From Oscillospiraceae bacterium (GTDB taxonomy: Bacteria; Bacillota; Clostridia; Oscillospirales; SIG627): 58,382 nucleotides of DNA. The notes beneath the pieces are model-generated. The model was not told the origin of the DNA and ran no database searches. It worked only from the letters and a program-made list of their open reading frames with translations. Positions within the stretch are counted from its first letter, which is position 1. Each line of letters begins with the position of its first letter. Where the stretch lies: positions 1 through 58,382 of the forward strand of contig SVQW01000016.1 in assembly GCA_015065085.1 (NCBI GenBank), read 5' to 3'. Shown piece after piece: positions 35,265 to 43,645 of the stretch. The translations under genes were made by a program, and so were the position numbers.

Positions 35265-36734
35265 TTATTTAAGGAATTTTATAACCTCGTCAGACATCTC
35301 TTGTTTATCAACGATGGTTGTGAAGCGGGGCTTTTTACCCATAAGCGCCGCAATGGGAGCGGGGACCTGAGCGCCCGTATATGCCTCGAGAGCACTTATG
35401 GCGGAAAACTCATCGCCCTCTGCCGTCTTACCGAAGGAAGCGAGAACATCGGCGGCGAACTTATAGGGGCTTGCGGTGGAAACCACCAGCATGGGGGTAT
35501 TATCACAGAAGTTTTCGCGGTACTTTTCGGCGCAGTATGCCGCAACGGCGGTGTGAGTATCCATAAGGTAGCCGTTTTGGTCAAAGTACTTTTTGATGGC
35601 CGCCTTGGTGTTATCCTCGTCGCAGTAGTAGCCGCAGAACATTTTTTCTATCTTTGCGCGGGTCTCGTCAGTTACCTTGTAAACGCCCTTTTCGTTAAGC
35701 TGTTTCATGTCGGAGGAGGTCTCCTCGCAACCGCTCACAAGGTACAGAAGTCTTTCCAGATTGCTGGAAATAAGTATGTCCATAGAGGGCGAAGAGGTCT
35801 GATAGAAGGGACGGTTGCGGTCATATACGCCTGTGTTCATAAAGTCGGTGAGTATATTGTTTTTATTGGAAGCGCATACGAACTTATTTATATTAAGTCC
35901 CATCATATATGCTATGTAGCCCGCGAAGATATTACCGAAGTTACCCGTGGGAACGCACACGTTTATGGCATCGCCAAGCTTGATTTTACCGCTGTTCACC
36001 ATATCGCAGTAAGCCGAGATATAGTAAACTATCTGGGGTGCAAGACGTCCCCAGTTGATGCTGTTGGCGCTGGAGAGGAAGTAGCCTGCCTCATGAGCCT
36101 TTTGTGCAAAATCCTTATCGGCAAATATTTTCTTTACACCGCTCTGGGCATCGTCAAAGTTTCCGCGGATGGCGCATACGTTTACGTTATCGCCCTCCTG
36201 GGAAGCCATCTGAAGCTTTTGGATTTTGCTGACACCGTCGCAGGGATAGAACACCATTATCTTGATTTTATCAAGATTTTTATAGCCCTCAAGTGCCGCC
36301 TTGCCCGTGTCGCCTGAGGTGGCAACCAGTATGCAGGCATCCTCACGGCTTTCGGTCATTTTCAGTGCCTCGGACAGTGCAAGAGGCATAAACTGCAGTG
36401 CCATATCCTTAAATGCACAGGTAGGACCATGCCATAATTCAAGGAAATTGAGCTCGCCCGCGGACACTACGGGAGCAGGATGCTCGCCGAAGGACTCACG
36501 GCTGTACGCCTTTTTGCATATATCACCCAGATTATTGTAATCGTCCAGGAACAGACCCAGCACCTTTTCGGCGCGCTGAGTATAGTCCAGCGGACAAAGA
36601 GAAGAAATAAAATCGATGTCGATTTTCGGTATTTCGCAGGGCATATACAGACCGCCGTCGGAGGCTATACCCTTCTTGATGACCTGTGCGGCGGTAAGAT
36701 TGTCGTTTTCGCCGCGTGTACTTTGATAAAACAT
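35265..36734 (-). CDS. thrC: Threonine synthase
   Basis: 489 residues, matching the long, fungal/E. coli-type threonine synthases. The enzyme converts O-phosphohomoserine to threonine with PLP. The PLP lysine is K109 in HGPTCAFKDM; the N-terminal YQSTRG and the ATSGDTGKAA phosphate loop are present. CAGGAG precedes the start. No homoserine kinase or dehydrogenase gene lies nearby. It is in a same-strand run with rnhB and yraN, with a 16-bp gap after yraN. Confidence 0.96.
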   Translation of the reverse strand: MFYQSTRGENDNLTAAQVIKKGIASDGGLYMPCEIPKIDIDFISSLCPLDYTQRAEKVLGLFLDDYNNLGDICKKAYSRESFGEHPAPVVSAGELNFLELWHGPTCAFKDMALQFMPLALSEALKMTESREDACILVATSGDTGKAALEGYKNLDKIKIMVFYPCDGVSKIQKLQMASQEGDNVNVCAIRGNFDDAQSGVKKIFADKDFAQKAHEAGYFLSSANSINWGRLAPQIVYYISAYCDMVNSGKIKLGDAINVCVPTGNFGNIFAGYIAYMMGLNINKFVCASNKNNILTDFMNTGVYDRNRPFYQTSSPSMDILISSNLERLLYLVSGCEETSSDMKQLNEKGVYKVTDETRAKIEKMFCGYYCDEDNTKAAIKKYFDQNGYLMDTHTAVAAYCAEKYRENFCDNTPMLVVSTASPYKFAADVLASFGKTAEGDEFSAISALEAYTGAQVPAPIAALMGKKPRFTTIVDKQEMSDEVIKFLK

Positions 36735-36750
36735 TTTTATTTTACTCCTG

Positions 36751-37134
36751 TCAATGGTTGTTGTTTTCGTTTACGTAAAATGCGTCCTTAATGTGGTTGA
36801 TTTCAGGGAAAAACGGTTTTTTTATGACCTCGACAACATCAAAGCGGTACTTTCTGTAAGGCAGAAAGCTTTCGCGCATGTACTGACGCGCGGATTTTAT
36901 GATAAAGCTCTGTTTTTTCGGAGTCACGCTTTCGGCGGGAGTGCCGTACAGACGTGCGCTTTTTTGGGTTTTGGAGCGTACCTCAACAAAGACCAGTGTA
37001 TCGCCCTTTGAAGCCACAATATCGATTTCGCCGAAGCCAGTATAAAAGTTGGTGTCGTGTATGCGGTAGCCGTGCAGTATAAGATAAATTCTCACAAATC
37101 CTTCGGCACGGTTGCCGTCGGCGCGCCTACTCAT
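36751..37134 (-). CDS. yraN: YraN family (UPF0102) nuclease-like protein
   Basis: 127 residues, normal for the family. The nuclease-like core is visible: GEIDIVASKGDTLVFVEVRSK carries the E/D...E-x-K pattern of the restriction-endonuclease fold, preceded by an N-terminal helix with GxxAExxA-like spacing. The biochemical role is not settled; the conserved position beside rnhB suggests nucleic-acid processing. Its ATG lies inside the end of rnhB (8-bp overlap), so translation is probably coupled. Confidence 0.92.
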   Translation of the reverse strand: MSRRADGNRAEGFVRIYLILHGYRIHDTNFYTGFGEIDIVASKGDTLVFVEVRSKTQKSARLYGTPAESVTPKKQSFIIKSARQYMRESFLPYRKYRFDVVEVIKKPFFPEINHIKDAFYVNENNNH

Positions 37135-37732
37135 CTGAGCCGTGAAGCTTTTTGAGAAAGCTTTTGCGGTGCAGTGGGGTGGCGCCGTATTTTATAATGG
37201 CATCATAGTGTGCTTTGGTGGGATAGCCCTTATGACCTGCAAGACCGTACTCGGGATATATTTTATCCATTTCCATACAGTATCGGTCGCGTGTTACCTT
37301 GGCAAGCACGGATGCCGCCGCAATACAGGGAAGCTTTCTGTCGCCCCCCACAACCGCCTTTGCAGGCTGTTCAAAGCCTCGCAGAGTGTTACCGTCCACA
37401 AAAAGATACTCCGGCTTTACACTCATGTTTTCCACCGCGCGCTTCATGGCAAGCATAGCGGCATTAAGAATGTTTATACTGTCTATTTCTTCGGGGGTGC
37501 ACATACCGATACCGTAGGACACGGCATCGCGTATTATTATGTCGTAAAGCTTTTCGCGCTTTTTTTCGGTAAGCTTTTTGGAATCGTCCAATCCCTCGGG
37601 CACATATCCCTCGGGCAGTATCACCGCCGCGGCATAAACACTTCCGAAAAGAGGGCCTCTGCCCGCCTCGTCAAGACCTGCAACAAGGGTCACGCCCTGC
37701 GGAGTCAGTTCGTTTTGAAGCTGAAAATCCAT
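37127..37732 (-). CDS. rnhB: Ribonuclease HII
   Basis: 201 residues. RNase HII removes ribonucleotides and RNA from RNA-DNA hybrids. The catalytic DEAGRGPLFG motif is at about 21-30, the LDDSKKL motif follows near 49, the third acidic residue is in LFVDGN, and the late Asp in VTRDRYCMEMD completes the DEDD set. AAAGGAC precedes the start. Just upstream, a perfect hairpin (37743-37769) abuts this site and could affect translation. Confidence 0.97.
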   Translation of the reverse strand: MDFQLQNELTPQGVTLVAGLDEAGRGPLFGSVYAAAVILPEGYVPEGLDDSKKLTEKKREKLYDIIIRDAVSYGIGMCTPEEIDSINILNAAMLAMKRAVENMSVKPEYLFVDGNTLRGFEQPAKAVVGGDRKLPCIAAASVLAKVTRDRYCMEMDKIYPEYGLAGHKGYPTKAHYDAIIKYGATPLHRKSFLKKLHGSDE

Positions 37733-37742
37733 GGTTTGTCCT

Positions 37743-37769
37743 TTTCAAATGCGGATTACGCATTTGAAA
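37743..37769 (-). promoter_or_regulatory. Hairpin abutting the rnhB ribosome binding site
   Basis: TTTCAAATGCG and CGCATTTGAAA form a perfect 11-bp stem with a 5-base loop. On the minus strand the 3' arm runs directly into the AAAAGGAC binding site of rnhB. Confidence 0.5.
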
Positions 37770-37997
37770 ATCAGCAATTCGCAATGCGCAATTCGCAATT
37801 TCGGTTGATTTTGCTTCGCAAAATCTCCAAAATAAATATAAATATTAAGTTTTATATTTGTTCCGTCTGTTATTTCAAGTAAAAAGCATTTTTATTTAAT
37901 ATTATTTTTCGCTTTTGCGAAAAATTTCCTTAATTGCGCATTGCGAATTGGGCATTGCGAATTGCAGAGCGAAGCGCATTACGAATTGCGAATTATA
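37770..37997. repeat. Dispersed palindromic intergenic repeat, copy 2
   Basis: Starts with CAATTCGCAATGCGCAATTC and ends with GAATTGCGAATTATAA. The core (about 37878-37935) matches 25569-25625 closely: CAAGTAAAAAGCATTTTTAT, then TTTTTCGC...GCGAAAAATTTCC. The right end runs into the rbgA stop codon. Related short fragments occur near 1127, 45929, 57040 and 57725. Confidence 0.7.
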
Positions 37998-38844
37998 AGA
38001 TATCCAGCGTTATTCTGCCTATCTTTCCGCCTCTGAGCTCGTCCAGAATGGTGATACAGCAACGGTCGTAGTCCACCTCACCGCCCGACACCAGAAAGCC
38101 TCTTTTTCTGCCGATGGCTTCAAGAAGCTCCACGGGGGTCATGTCAACATCGCTCAGCTTATATCTTTCCGCCAGCTTTGCGGGATATCTTTCGCGCAGG
38201 CGCTCAAGAAGTGCGATGGTTATATCGTCAAGGTACAGTACGTCGTCCTTGATTGCACCTGTTATTGCAAGGTTTTCCGCAACGGTGCGGTCGTCGAATT
38301 TGGGCCACAGTACACCCGGCATGTCAAGCAGCTCGATGCCGATATTGGTCTTGACCCACTGCTTTTGCAGAGTGACACCGGGGCGGTCCTCAACCGCCGC
38401 CTTTTTAAAACCGCAAAGGCGGTTTATAAGGGAGCTTTTTCCAACATTGGGTATGCCCAGAATCATAGCCTTGACGGCTCTTCCGCTCATGCCCTTCGAA
38501 TCGTATCTTTCCAGCTTTTCGTGCAGTACCTCGCGTATTTTCGGCTCGATGTCACCCAGTCCGTGACCGCTGATGCAGTCGGTGACTATAACGCCCTGCC
38601 CCTCTTCCTCCATGCGCCTTTTGAAGCGCGCCGTCATATCGGGGTCGGCAAGCGAGGATTTATTGAGAAGCGACACCATGGGCTTTGTGCCCACAAGCCT
38701 TTTAATCTCGGGGTTTTTACTGCTTTTGGGGATGCGCGCATCCAGAAGCTCGATAACTATATCAACATTTGAAAGGTTTTCACTTATCATACGGCGGGTT
38801 TTCGCCATATGACCGGGAAACCACTGTATATTCTGACCCGGCAT
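37993..38844 (-). CDS. rbgA: Ribosome biogenesis GTPase RbgA/YlqF
   Basis: 283 residues. RbgA is a circularly permuted GTPase needed for late assembly of the 50S subunit. The N-terminal IQWFPGHMAK is diagnostic. The G-motif order is G4 (LLNKSSLAD, about 59-67), G5, then G1 GIPNVGKSS (about 129-137) and G3 DMPG. The G4 motif is NKSS instead of the usual NKxD, so the Asp that reads guanine is Ser. The C-terminal RNA-binding helical domain is intact. It lies 7 bp after lepB and precedes rnhB, a common Firmicutes order with rplS. Confidence 0.95.
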   Translation of the reverse strand: MPGQNIQWFPGHMAKTRRMISENLSNVDIVIELLDARIPKSSKNPEIKRLVGTKPMVSLLNKSSLADPDMTARFKRRMEEEGQGVIVTDCISGHGLGDIEPKIREVLHEKLERYDSKGMSGRAVKAMILGIPNVGKSSLINRLCGFKKAAVEDRPGVTLQKQWVKTNIGIELLDMPGVLWPKFDDRTVAENLAITGAIKDDVLYLDDITIALLERLRERYPAKLAERYKLSDVDMTPVELLEAIGRKRGFLVSGGEVDYDRCCITILDELRGGKIGRITLDIL

Positions 38845-38851
38845 TTTACAC

Positions 38852-39421
38852 CTATCGTTCTACCGGCAGTACTTTGCCGAATTTATTTACGGGCGTTACT
38901 CTGAAAAGCACCTTGCCCATGAGATTTCTTGTGTCAATGGCGCCGAAGGAACGGCTGTCACGGGAGTTGTTGCGGTTGTCACCCATAACAAAAACTCTGC
39001 CTTTTTCAACGGTGTAGGGGAACTGGATTATACCCGAGCGCATCTGCTTGCCCTCGATGTAGTTAACGTACGGCTCGTCAAGAGGCTCGCCGTCCACCGT
39101 GACCGTCCACGTATTAAAATCTATATCCACCGTCTGACCCTCGGTGGCGATAACTCTCTTTATGAGAGGTGCGTTGTAATCGTCCTCAATAGCCTGAAAA
39201 ACGACAATGTCGCCCCTTTTTGCGGGAAGTAAGCCCGAAATCACCAGCGAATCACGGTGCTCCAGTGTTTTCATCATGCTCTCGCCGTCCACTGCAACAA
39301 TGCGCAAAACAAAGGTAAACAGAAGCACTACTGCAACAAGCGCCGTAACAAAGGTCTCAACCCAGTCGTACAGTTCTTCGGTGAAGCTGTTTTTCTTTTT
39401 TTCTTTTTTGGCTTTTGTCAT
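38852..39421 (-). CDS. lepB: Signal peptidase I
   Basis: 189 residues from the ATG at 39421 with GGAGG upstream. A basic N-terminus and one membrane helix (about 21-43) precede the catalytic Ser48 (VDGESMMKTL); the general base is Lys88 (LIKRVIATEG). The MGDNRNNSRDSR box is also present. It removes signal peptides from Sec substrates such as the SLH proteins and the M23 peptidase in this window. It sits between rplS and rbgA. Confidence 0.96.
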   Translation of the reverse strand: MTKAKKEKKKNSFTEELYDWVETFVTALVAVVLLFTFVLRIVAVDGESMMKTLEHRDSLVISGLLPAKRGDIVVFQAIEDDYNAPLIKRVIATEGQTVDIDFNTWTVTVDGEPLDEPYVNYIEGKQMRSGIIQFPYTVEKGRVFVMGDNRNNSRDSRSFGAIDTRNLMGKVLFRVTPVNKFGKVLPVER

Positions 39422-39440
39422 ATTACCTCCAGAAAAACAC

Positions 39441-39475
39441 ATATCGGTATTTCCGCTGCGCAGAAATACCGATAT
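39441..39475 (-). promoter_or_regulatory. Intercistronic hairpin between rplS and lepB
   Basis: ATATCGGTATTTC and GAAATACCGATAT form a perfect 13-bp stem with a 9-base loop. On the minus strand it is followed by GTGTTTTTC, so it could act as a partial terminator that lowers lepB expression relative to rplS. Confidence 0.6.
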
Positions 39476-39486
39476 CCGAACACAAA

Positions 39487-39828
39487 TTATATGCGTTCCT
39501 TAACTTTTGCGGCTTTACCGGAAAGTCCGCGCAGATAGTAAAGCTTCGCCCTGCGGATTTTACCCTGTCTTACGATCTCAACCTTATCGACATTGGGCGA
39601 ATGAACAGGGAAAGTTTTTTCAACGCCTACGCCGTAGGAAATACGTCTTACGGTGAAGGTTTCGGAGATGCCGCCGTTTTTCTTAGCGATAACGGTGCCT
39701 TCGAAAATCTGAATTCTTTCTCTTGTACCCTCCTTGATTCTGTTGTGAACCTTAACGGTGTCACCAACGTTGATTACGGGTACCTCCTGTTTGAGTTGCT
39801 CGTTTGTAAAAGCTTTAATAAGATCCAT
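39487..39828 (-). CDS. rplS: 50S ribosomal protein L19
   Basis: 113 residues from the ATG at 39828, which has GGAGGAG a few bases upstream; longer openings run into the leader. L19 lies at the 30S-50S interface. The [13 protein letters not shown] and [14 protein letters not shown] segments and the C-terminal [20 protein letters not shown] are characteristic. It is the first gene of the rplS-lepB-rbgA-rnhB series. Confidence 0.97.
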   Translation of the reverse strand: MDLIKAFTNEQLKQEVPVINVGDTVKVHNRIKEGTRERIQIFEGTVIAKKNGGISETFTVRRISYGVGVEKTFPVHSPNVDKVEIVRQGKIRRAKLYYLRGLSGKAAKVKERI

Positions 39829-39955
39829 AAAGCTCCTCCTTCCTTTTTTAGGAAAGCCGGAAGCGTTCATGCCCGGCAACGGCAGCGGACCGCTCCTTTT
39901 TTCATAAATAAAAATATTGTTTATGAATGGGCACACTGTGCCCTGTATACATAAC
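39829..39955 (-). promoter_or_regulatory. Structured 5' leader of rplS, candidate L19 autoregulatory leader
   Basis: The roughly 125-base leader contains GGGCAC-AGT-GTGCCC, a TCATAAA/TTTATGA stem and a GC-rich GCCGGGCATGAACGCTTCCGGC-like fold before the ribosome binding site. An L19 leader family is known in Firmicutes. I assign this by position and structure only, not by a sequence match. Confidence 0.35.
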
Positions 39956-39961
39956 GGGAAT

Positions 39962-39990
39962 ATTATACCACGCAGACCTGCGATATTCAA
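39962..39990 (-). promoter_or_regulatory. Promoter of rplS
   Basis: On the minus strand, TTGAAT (39985-39990) and an extended -10, TGGTATAAT, are 17 bp apart. Confidence 0.75.
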
Positions 39991-40016
39991 GAGAAAACCA
40001 AAAAATTTACAATAAT

Positions 40017-40985
40017 TTAATTTTTGAGCATGCACTGCATTCTCATATCGGTGCCCTTGAACTGATAAACGGTGAATTCACCCAGAAAACGGCTGGTCAT
40101 ACGGCGCTCGTAGCGCTTTTCCAGCTCCGAGGGGGAAAGGTTGGTGCTGATTATCATGGGCAGGCAGTTGAGAATACGGGTGTTGACTATATTATAAAGG
40201 AAGCTGAGGTTCACTCTGTTGACGTACTCCGCACCCAGATCGTCAATTATGAGAAGGTCACTTGTCAGGTATTTGTCAAGGTCATCGTCCTCGCTGTTGC
40301 GGTCAAAATGCTCCCTTTCAAGCTTCATCATCATGTTGGGCGCCGTGTCGTATACCACCGAATAGCCTTTATCTATAACGGTTTTGGCGATAGCGGAGGA
40401 AATGTGGGTCTTGCCAAGCCCCGTATCGCCCGCAAAAAACAACGACGGACTTTTTTCGGGGTCAAAATTTTCGGCATACTTTTTTGCATCATTATATATA
40501 GTGCTCATGGTGCTTCTCACCTCGGGGGAGGTGTACACATTCAGCGAGAAATTGTCAAAGGACTGGGTGGTGATAAGCTTGTACATGCCCGACGTTTTGT
40601 AGCTTTCCAGAGCCAGCTGACGTTTTGCGCAGGTACACAGATTTATGCCGTCATAGCCTGTGTCACGGCATTTGTCGCACTCGTACACCACGTCGGTGTA
40701 ATTTTCGGGGTAGCCGTTTTCCTTAAGAAGTGTACCGCGTGCGCTGAGAAGGTCGTCGTAGTTCTTTTTCAAAACGGCAAGACGCTGTTCAAGTCCGTCC
40801 CTGCCCATGCCCGCCTCCTTGAGAATGTTGAGAGGCAAAAGGGATATTTCGCCGTCCAGCTTTGCCAGAAGCGGTATTTTTTTATAAAGCTCCTGCTTTT
40901 TTTCTTCCGCACGGTTGTAGGCGTCCTCTGCTTTTTTGTTGTAGGACTCCATTATTCTGCGGAAGGCTTCGCGCTCATATGCCAA
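40017..40985 (-). CDS. DnaC/DnaI-like helicase loader ATPase
   Basis: 322 residues, starting at TTG with GGGAG eight bases upstream. An N-terminal helical region (1-95) precedes a zinc cluster (C103, C106, C117, C119) and an AAA+ domain with Walker [10 protein letters not shown] (186-194), Walker B LLIIDDLG, and a late SRFLGEF sensor region. DnaC/DnaI proteins load the replicative helicase at origins and stalled forks; IstB transposition proteins are related, but no transposase is nearby. It overlaps or abuts thiI (5 bases apart) in the iscS-thiI unit. Confidence 0.9.
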   Translation of the reverse strand: MAYEREAFRRIMESYNKKAEDAYNRAEEKKQELYKKIPLLAKLDGEISLLPLNILKEAGMGRDGLEQRLAVLKKNYDDLLSARGTLLKENGYPENYTDVVYECDKCRDTGYDGINLCTCAKRQLALESYKTSGMYKLITTQSFDNFSLNVYTSPEVRSTMSTIYNDAKKYAENFDPEKSPSLFFAGDTGLGKTHISSAIAKTVIDKGYSVVYDTAPNMMMKLEREHFDRNSEDDDLDKYLTSDLLIIDDLGAEYVNRVNLSFLYNIVNTRILNCLPMIISTNLSPSELEKRYERRMTSRFLGEFTVYQFKGTDMRMQCMLKN

Positions 40986-40989
40986 AAAA

Positions 40990-42171
40990 TCACTCCCTTT
41001 CCAATATCATGGTGTCAAGGCTTTCAAATGCCCTTTCCATAAGTCCCTGTCTGTCAAGACGGCTTTCCTGCTCCAGTATTTTTTCAAGCTCGGGGCGGGT
41101 CTTGGGGTGACGGGGAGTAAACACGGTACAGCAGTCCTCATACGGCAGTACCGAGGTCTCAAAGGTGTCTATTTTACGTGCTATGCGGACTATATCTTCC
41201 TTATCAAATGCTATAAGGGGGCGCAGTACGGGAAGCTTTATGGGCTGTTGGGTAACGCCCAGTGCATACATGGTCTGGCTGGCAACCTGACCGAGACTTT
41301 CACCGGTAATAAGCGATGCGCACTTGTTCCGGCGGGCAACCCTTTCGGCAAGCTCCATCATGAAACGTCGCAGAAGGAGAGTGAAATATTCCTCATCGCA
41401 GTTGTCGCGGATGGCTTCCTGTATCTCGGTAAGTGAAATTATGTTGAACTTCATGCTGTCGGTGTAAACGCACAGTTTTTTCGCAAGCTCGATTACCTTA
41501 TTGCGTGCACGCTCGGAGGTGTAGGGATAGCTTTCAAAGTGAAGTGCCTGAACATCCACACCGCGCTTTGCCATCATGTAACCCGCAACCGGGCTGTCTA
41601 TACCGCCCGAAAGAAGTAACATTCCGCGTCCCGAGGAGCTTTTGGGCATACCGCCCACACCCTCGACCGAGCCTGCATGAATATACGCACAGCGGTCGCG
41701 GATTTCTATCATAACGGTGATTTCGGGATTGACCACATCCACTCTTACGTCGGGACACATTTCGCTGAGCTCTCCGCCCACCGTCTTCATAAGGTCAACA
41801 GAGGTGTAGGGGAATTTTTTGTCACAGCGCTTGGCGTCTGCCTTGAAGCTTTTGTATTTATTTATCTCGGCGGGCATATATTGCTTTGCCACGCGGATGA
41901 TATCCTCCAGATTTTTCTCGGCGCAGTAGGCGATACACAACGAAACTATGCCGAAAATGGTGCTCACTCTTTCAAAAGCGGGCTCGATAAGACTGTCGTC
42001 GTCCTCGTTGCCGATGGGGGTGACGTACACGGTGGACTGCATGGAAACCACCTCGAACTTACCTAAATCCTTAAGACGTCCCCTTATCTGATTAAGCAGA
42101 AGCTTTTCAAAATAATTGCGGTTAAGTCCCTTTAAAATCAGCTCTCCGTATTTGAGCAGAATACATCTCAT
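40990..42171 (-). CDS. thiI: tRNA 4-thiouridine synthase ThiI
   Basis: 393 residues, the short form without the C-terminal rhodanese domain of E. coli ThiI. It adenylates U8 of tRNA for sulphur insertion. A ferredoxin-like N-terminal domain and THUMP domain (about 1-165) precede the PP-loop LLLSGGIDSPVAGY (about 180-193). Sulphur must come from another protein, and the cysteine desulfurase gene lies directly upstream (38-bp gap), the usual Firmicutes pair. It may also serve thiamine synthesis in some species, but lack of the rhodanese domain argues for the tRNA role. Confidence 0.95.
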   Translation of the reverse strand: MRCILLKYGELILKGLNRNYFEKLLLNQIRGRLKDLGKFEVVSMQSTVYVTPIGNEDDDSLIEPAFERVSTIFGIVSLCIAYCAEKNLEDIIRVAKQYMPAEINKYKSFKADAKRCDKKFPYTSVDLMKTVGGELSEMCPDVRVDVVNPEITVMIEIRDRCAYIHAGSVEGVGGMPKSSSGRGMLLLSGGIDSPVAGYMMAKRGVDVQALHFESYPYTSERARNKVIELAKKLCVYTDSMKFNIISLTEIQEAIRDNCDEEYFTLLLRRFMMELAERVARRNKCASLITGESLGQVASQTMYALGVTQQPIKLPVLRPLIAFDKEDIVRIARKIDTFETSVLPYEDCCTVFTPRHPKTRPELEKILEQESRLDRQGLMERAFESLDTMILERE

Positions 42172-42209
42172 AAGTATTTATATTCCTTCCGATAGTATTT
42201 TTATAAATT

Positions 42210-43331
42210 TCAGCGTACCTTCTGAAGCCTTTTCATGCCGTTTTTCACAGCCGATACAAATTCATCCGCCTGGTCGCGCGTGTTGTAGGTCGAAAGGCTG
42301 ATGCGCAATGTAAAATCGGCATTTTTATCCGCACCGAAGGCGGTGAGAACTCCGCTTTTTCCCTTTTTGGAGGAGCATGCCGACCCGCTGGAGACGTAAA
42401 TTCCGAACTCCGACAGGTGGTGAAGCATGACCTCGCTTCTTACCCCCTCAAATGCCGCACTGATTATATTGGGCGCGGGATTTTCGGGCAAATTAAAGCT
42501 TACACCCTCAATCTCCGACAGCTTTTCAATGATATATTTACGTAAATCCGCCATTTTCTCTGTATCCGCGGACAGCGTTTTATTAAAATGCTCCGCCGCC
42601 GCACCGAATGCCGACAGGGAAATAAGATTTTCTGTTCCGCTTCTCAAGCCGTTTTCCTGACCGCCGCCCATCAGCTGAGGCAGTATGCGAACACCCTTTT
42701 TCTTATAAAGCGCACCCACACCCTTGGGGGCATGCACCTTATGAGCCGAAACCGAGATAAGGTCGGCGTCGGGTATTTCACGGCTTTTCAGATAGCCCTG
42801 CACAAAATCACAGTGAATAAGTGCCTCGGGAGCCAGCTTTCTGATGATGGGATAAAGGTTATTTACTCCGTAAACCGCACCCGTTTCGTTATTTGTATGC
42901 ATGATTGACACCAGAACGGTTTTGTCGTTGAGAGCTTCACGAAGCTCATCGGTGTATATTTTTCCGCCGACAGTGGAAAGATAAATCACCTCAAAGCCCT
43001 GTTCGCTCAGCTTTTTCATGGGCTCGGACACCGAGGGATGCTCGGAATTTGTGGTTATAATGCGGTTGCCGCGGCGTATTTTCGCCATCGCCCCGCCGAT
43101 AATTGCAAGATTATTGGCTTCGGTACCGCAGGAGGTGAAAATTATCTCCTCCTTGGTACATTTAAGTGTGGCGGCAATCTTTTTGCGTGCCGAAGTGACA
43201 AGCTGTTCCGCTTCAAAGCCCCGCGCGTGAAGTGATGAGGGGTTGCCGTAAACATCAAGATTATTTATTATGTCCTGCTTTGCCGCCTCGCACAGCGGTG
43301 TGGTGGCGCTGTTATCAAAATATATTTCCAT
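42210..43331 (-). CDS. iscS: Cysteine desulfurase (NifS/IscS family)
   Basis: 373 residues. A PLP enzyme that takes sulphur from cysteine as a Cys-bound persulphide. IYFDNSATTP at the N-terminus, PLP lysine in SAHKVHAPKG, and active-site Cys319 in SGSACSSKKG are present. There is no iscU, iscR or sufB nearby. Its partner here is ThiI, so the likely product is sulphur for tRNA thiolation; it may also supply other acceptors. The ribosome binding site is weak (GAAAG). Confidence 0.95.
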   Translation of the reverse strand: MEIYFDNSATTPLCEAAKQDIINNLDVYGNPSSLHARGFEAEQLVTSARKKIAATLKCTKEEIIFTSCGTEANNLAIIGGAMAKIRRGNRIITTNSEHPSVSEPMKKLSEQGFEVIYLSTVGGKIYTDELREALNDKTVLVSIMHTNNETGAVYGVNNLYPIIRKLAPEALIHCDFVQGYLKSREIPDADLISVSAHKVHAPKGVGALYKKKGVRILPQLMGGGQENGLRSGTENLISLSAFGAAAEHFNKTLSADTEKMADLRKYIIEKLSEIEGVSFNLPENPAPNIISAAFEGVRSEVMLHHLSEFGIYVSSGSACSSKKGKSGVLTAFGADKNADFTLRISLSTYNTRDQADEFVSAVKNGMKRLQKVR

Positions 43332-43363
43332 GTCATTTTACTTTCTTTTACTGTGATTTTTAT

Positions 43364-43392
43364 ATTATATAATAAATCCGCAAAAAAATCAA
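43364..43392 (-). promoter_or_regulatory. Promoter of iscS-thiI
   Basis: On the minus strand, TTGATT (43387-43392) and TATAAT (43364-43369) are 17 bp apart, about 35 bp before iscS. Confidence 0.7.
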
Positions 43393-43518
43393 GACCCATG
43401 CACAATTCGCAACTGATGAAGAAAACTGCGGGAGAAGAGCGCGGTTTTTCGTAAATACTGTACAACTTTTTTGCAGTTATGCACATTGTGTGTTTTTATG
43501 CATAAATTTCGTAAACAT

Positions 43519-43536
43519 ACTGAATAATTATTCAAA
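43519..43536 (+). promoter_or_regulatory. ARG box, putative ArgR operator
   Basis: The 14-bp perfect palindrome TGAATAATTATTCA (43521-43534) matches the ArgR/AhrC operator consensus (TGNATWWWWATNCA) and sits 9 bp upstream of the -35 element of the arg operon promoter. Confidence 0.8.
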
Positions 43537-43543
43537 TTGACTA

Positions 43544-43572
43544 TTGACATTTTTGCCGTTTTGTATTATAAT
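43544..43572 (+). promoter_or_regulatory. Promoter of the arginine operon
   Basis: TTGACA (43544-43549) and TATAAT (43567-43572) match consensus exactly with a 17-bp spacer. This is a strong promoter, so repression through the adjacent ARG box would be needed when arginine is plentiful. Confidence 0.88.
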
Positions 43573-43645
43573 ATTGTACAATGTGAAAAATAGGCAAATT
43601 TCGGCATTGAATAAACCGCATGAGCCTTAGATTTTGGAGTTTATT

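Noticed and set aside
35016..36317. 433-codon plus-strand frame opposite thrC and the phosphoesterase
   Set aside because: It spans two well-supported minus-strand genes and shows no family features.
43332..43486. Small minus-strand frame overlapping the start of iscS
   Set aside because: It runs through the iscS promoter and has no binding site or family features.
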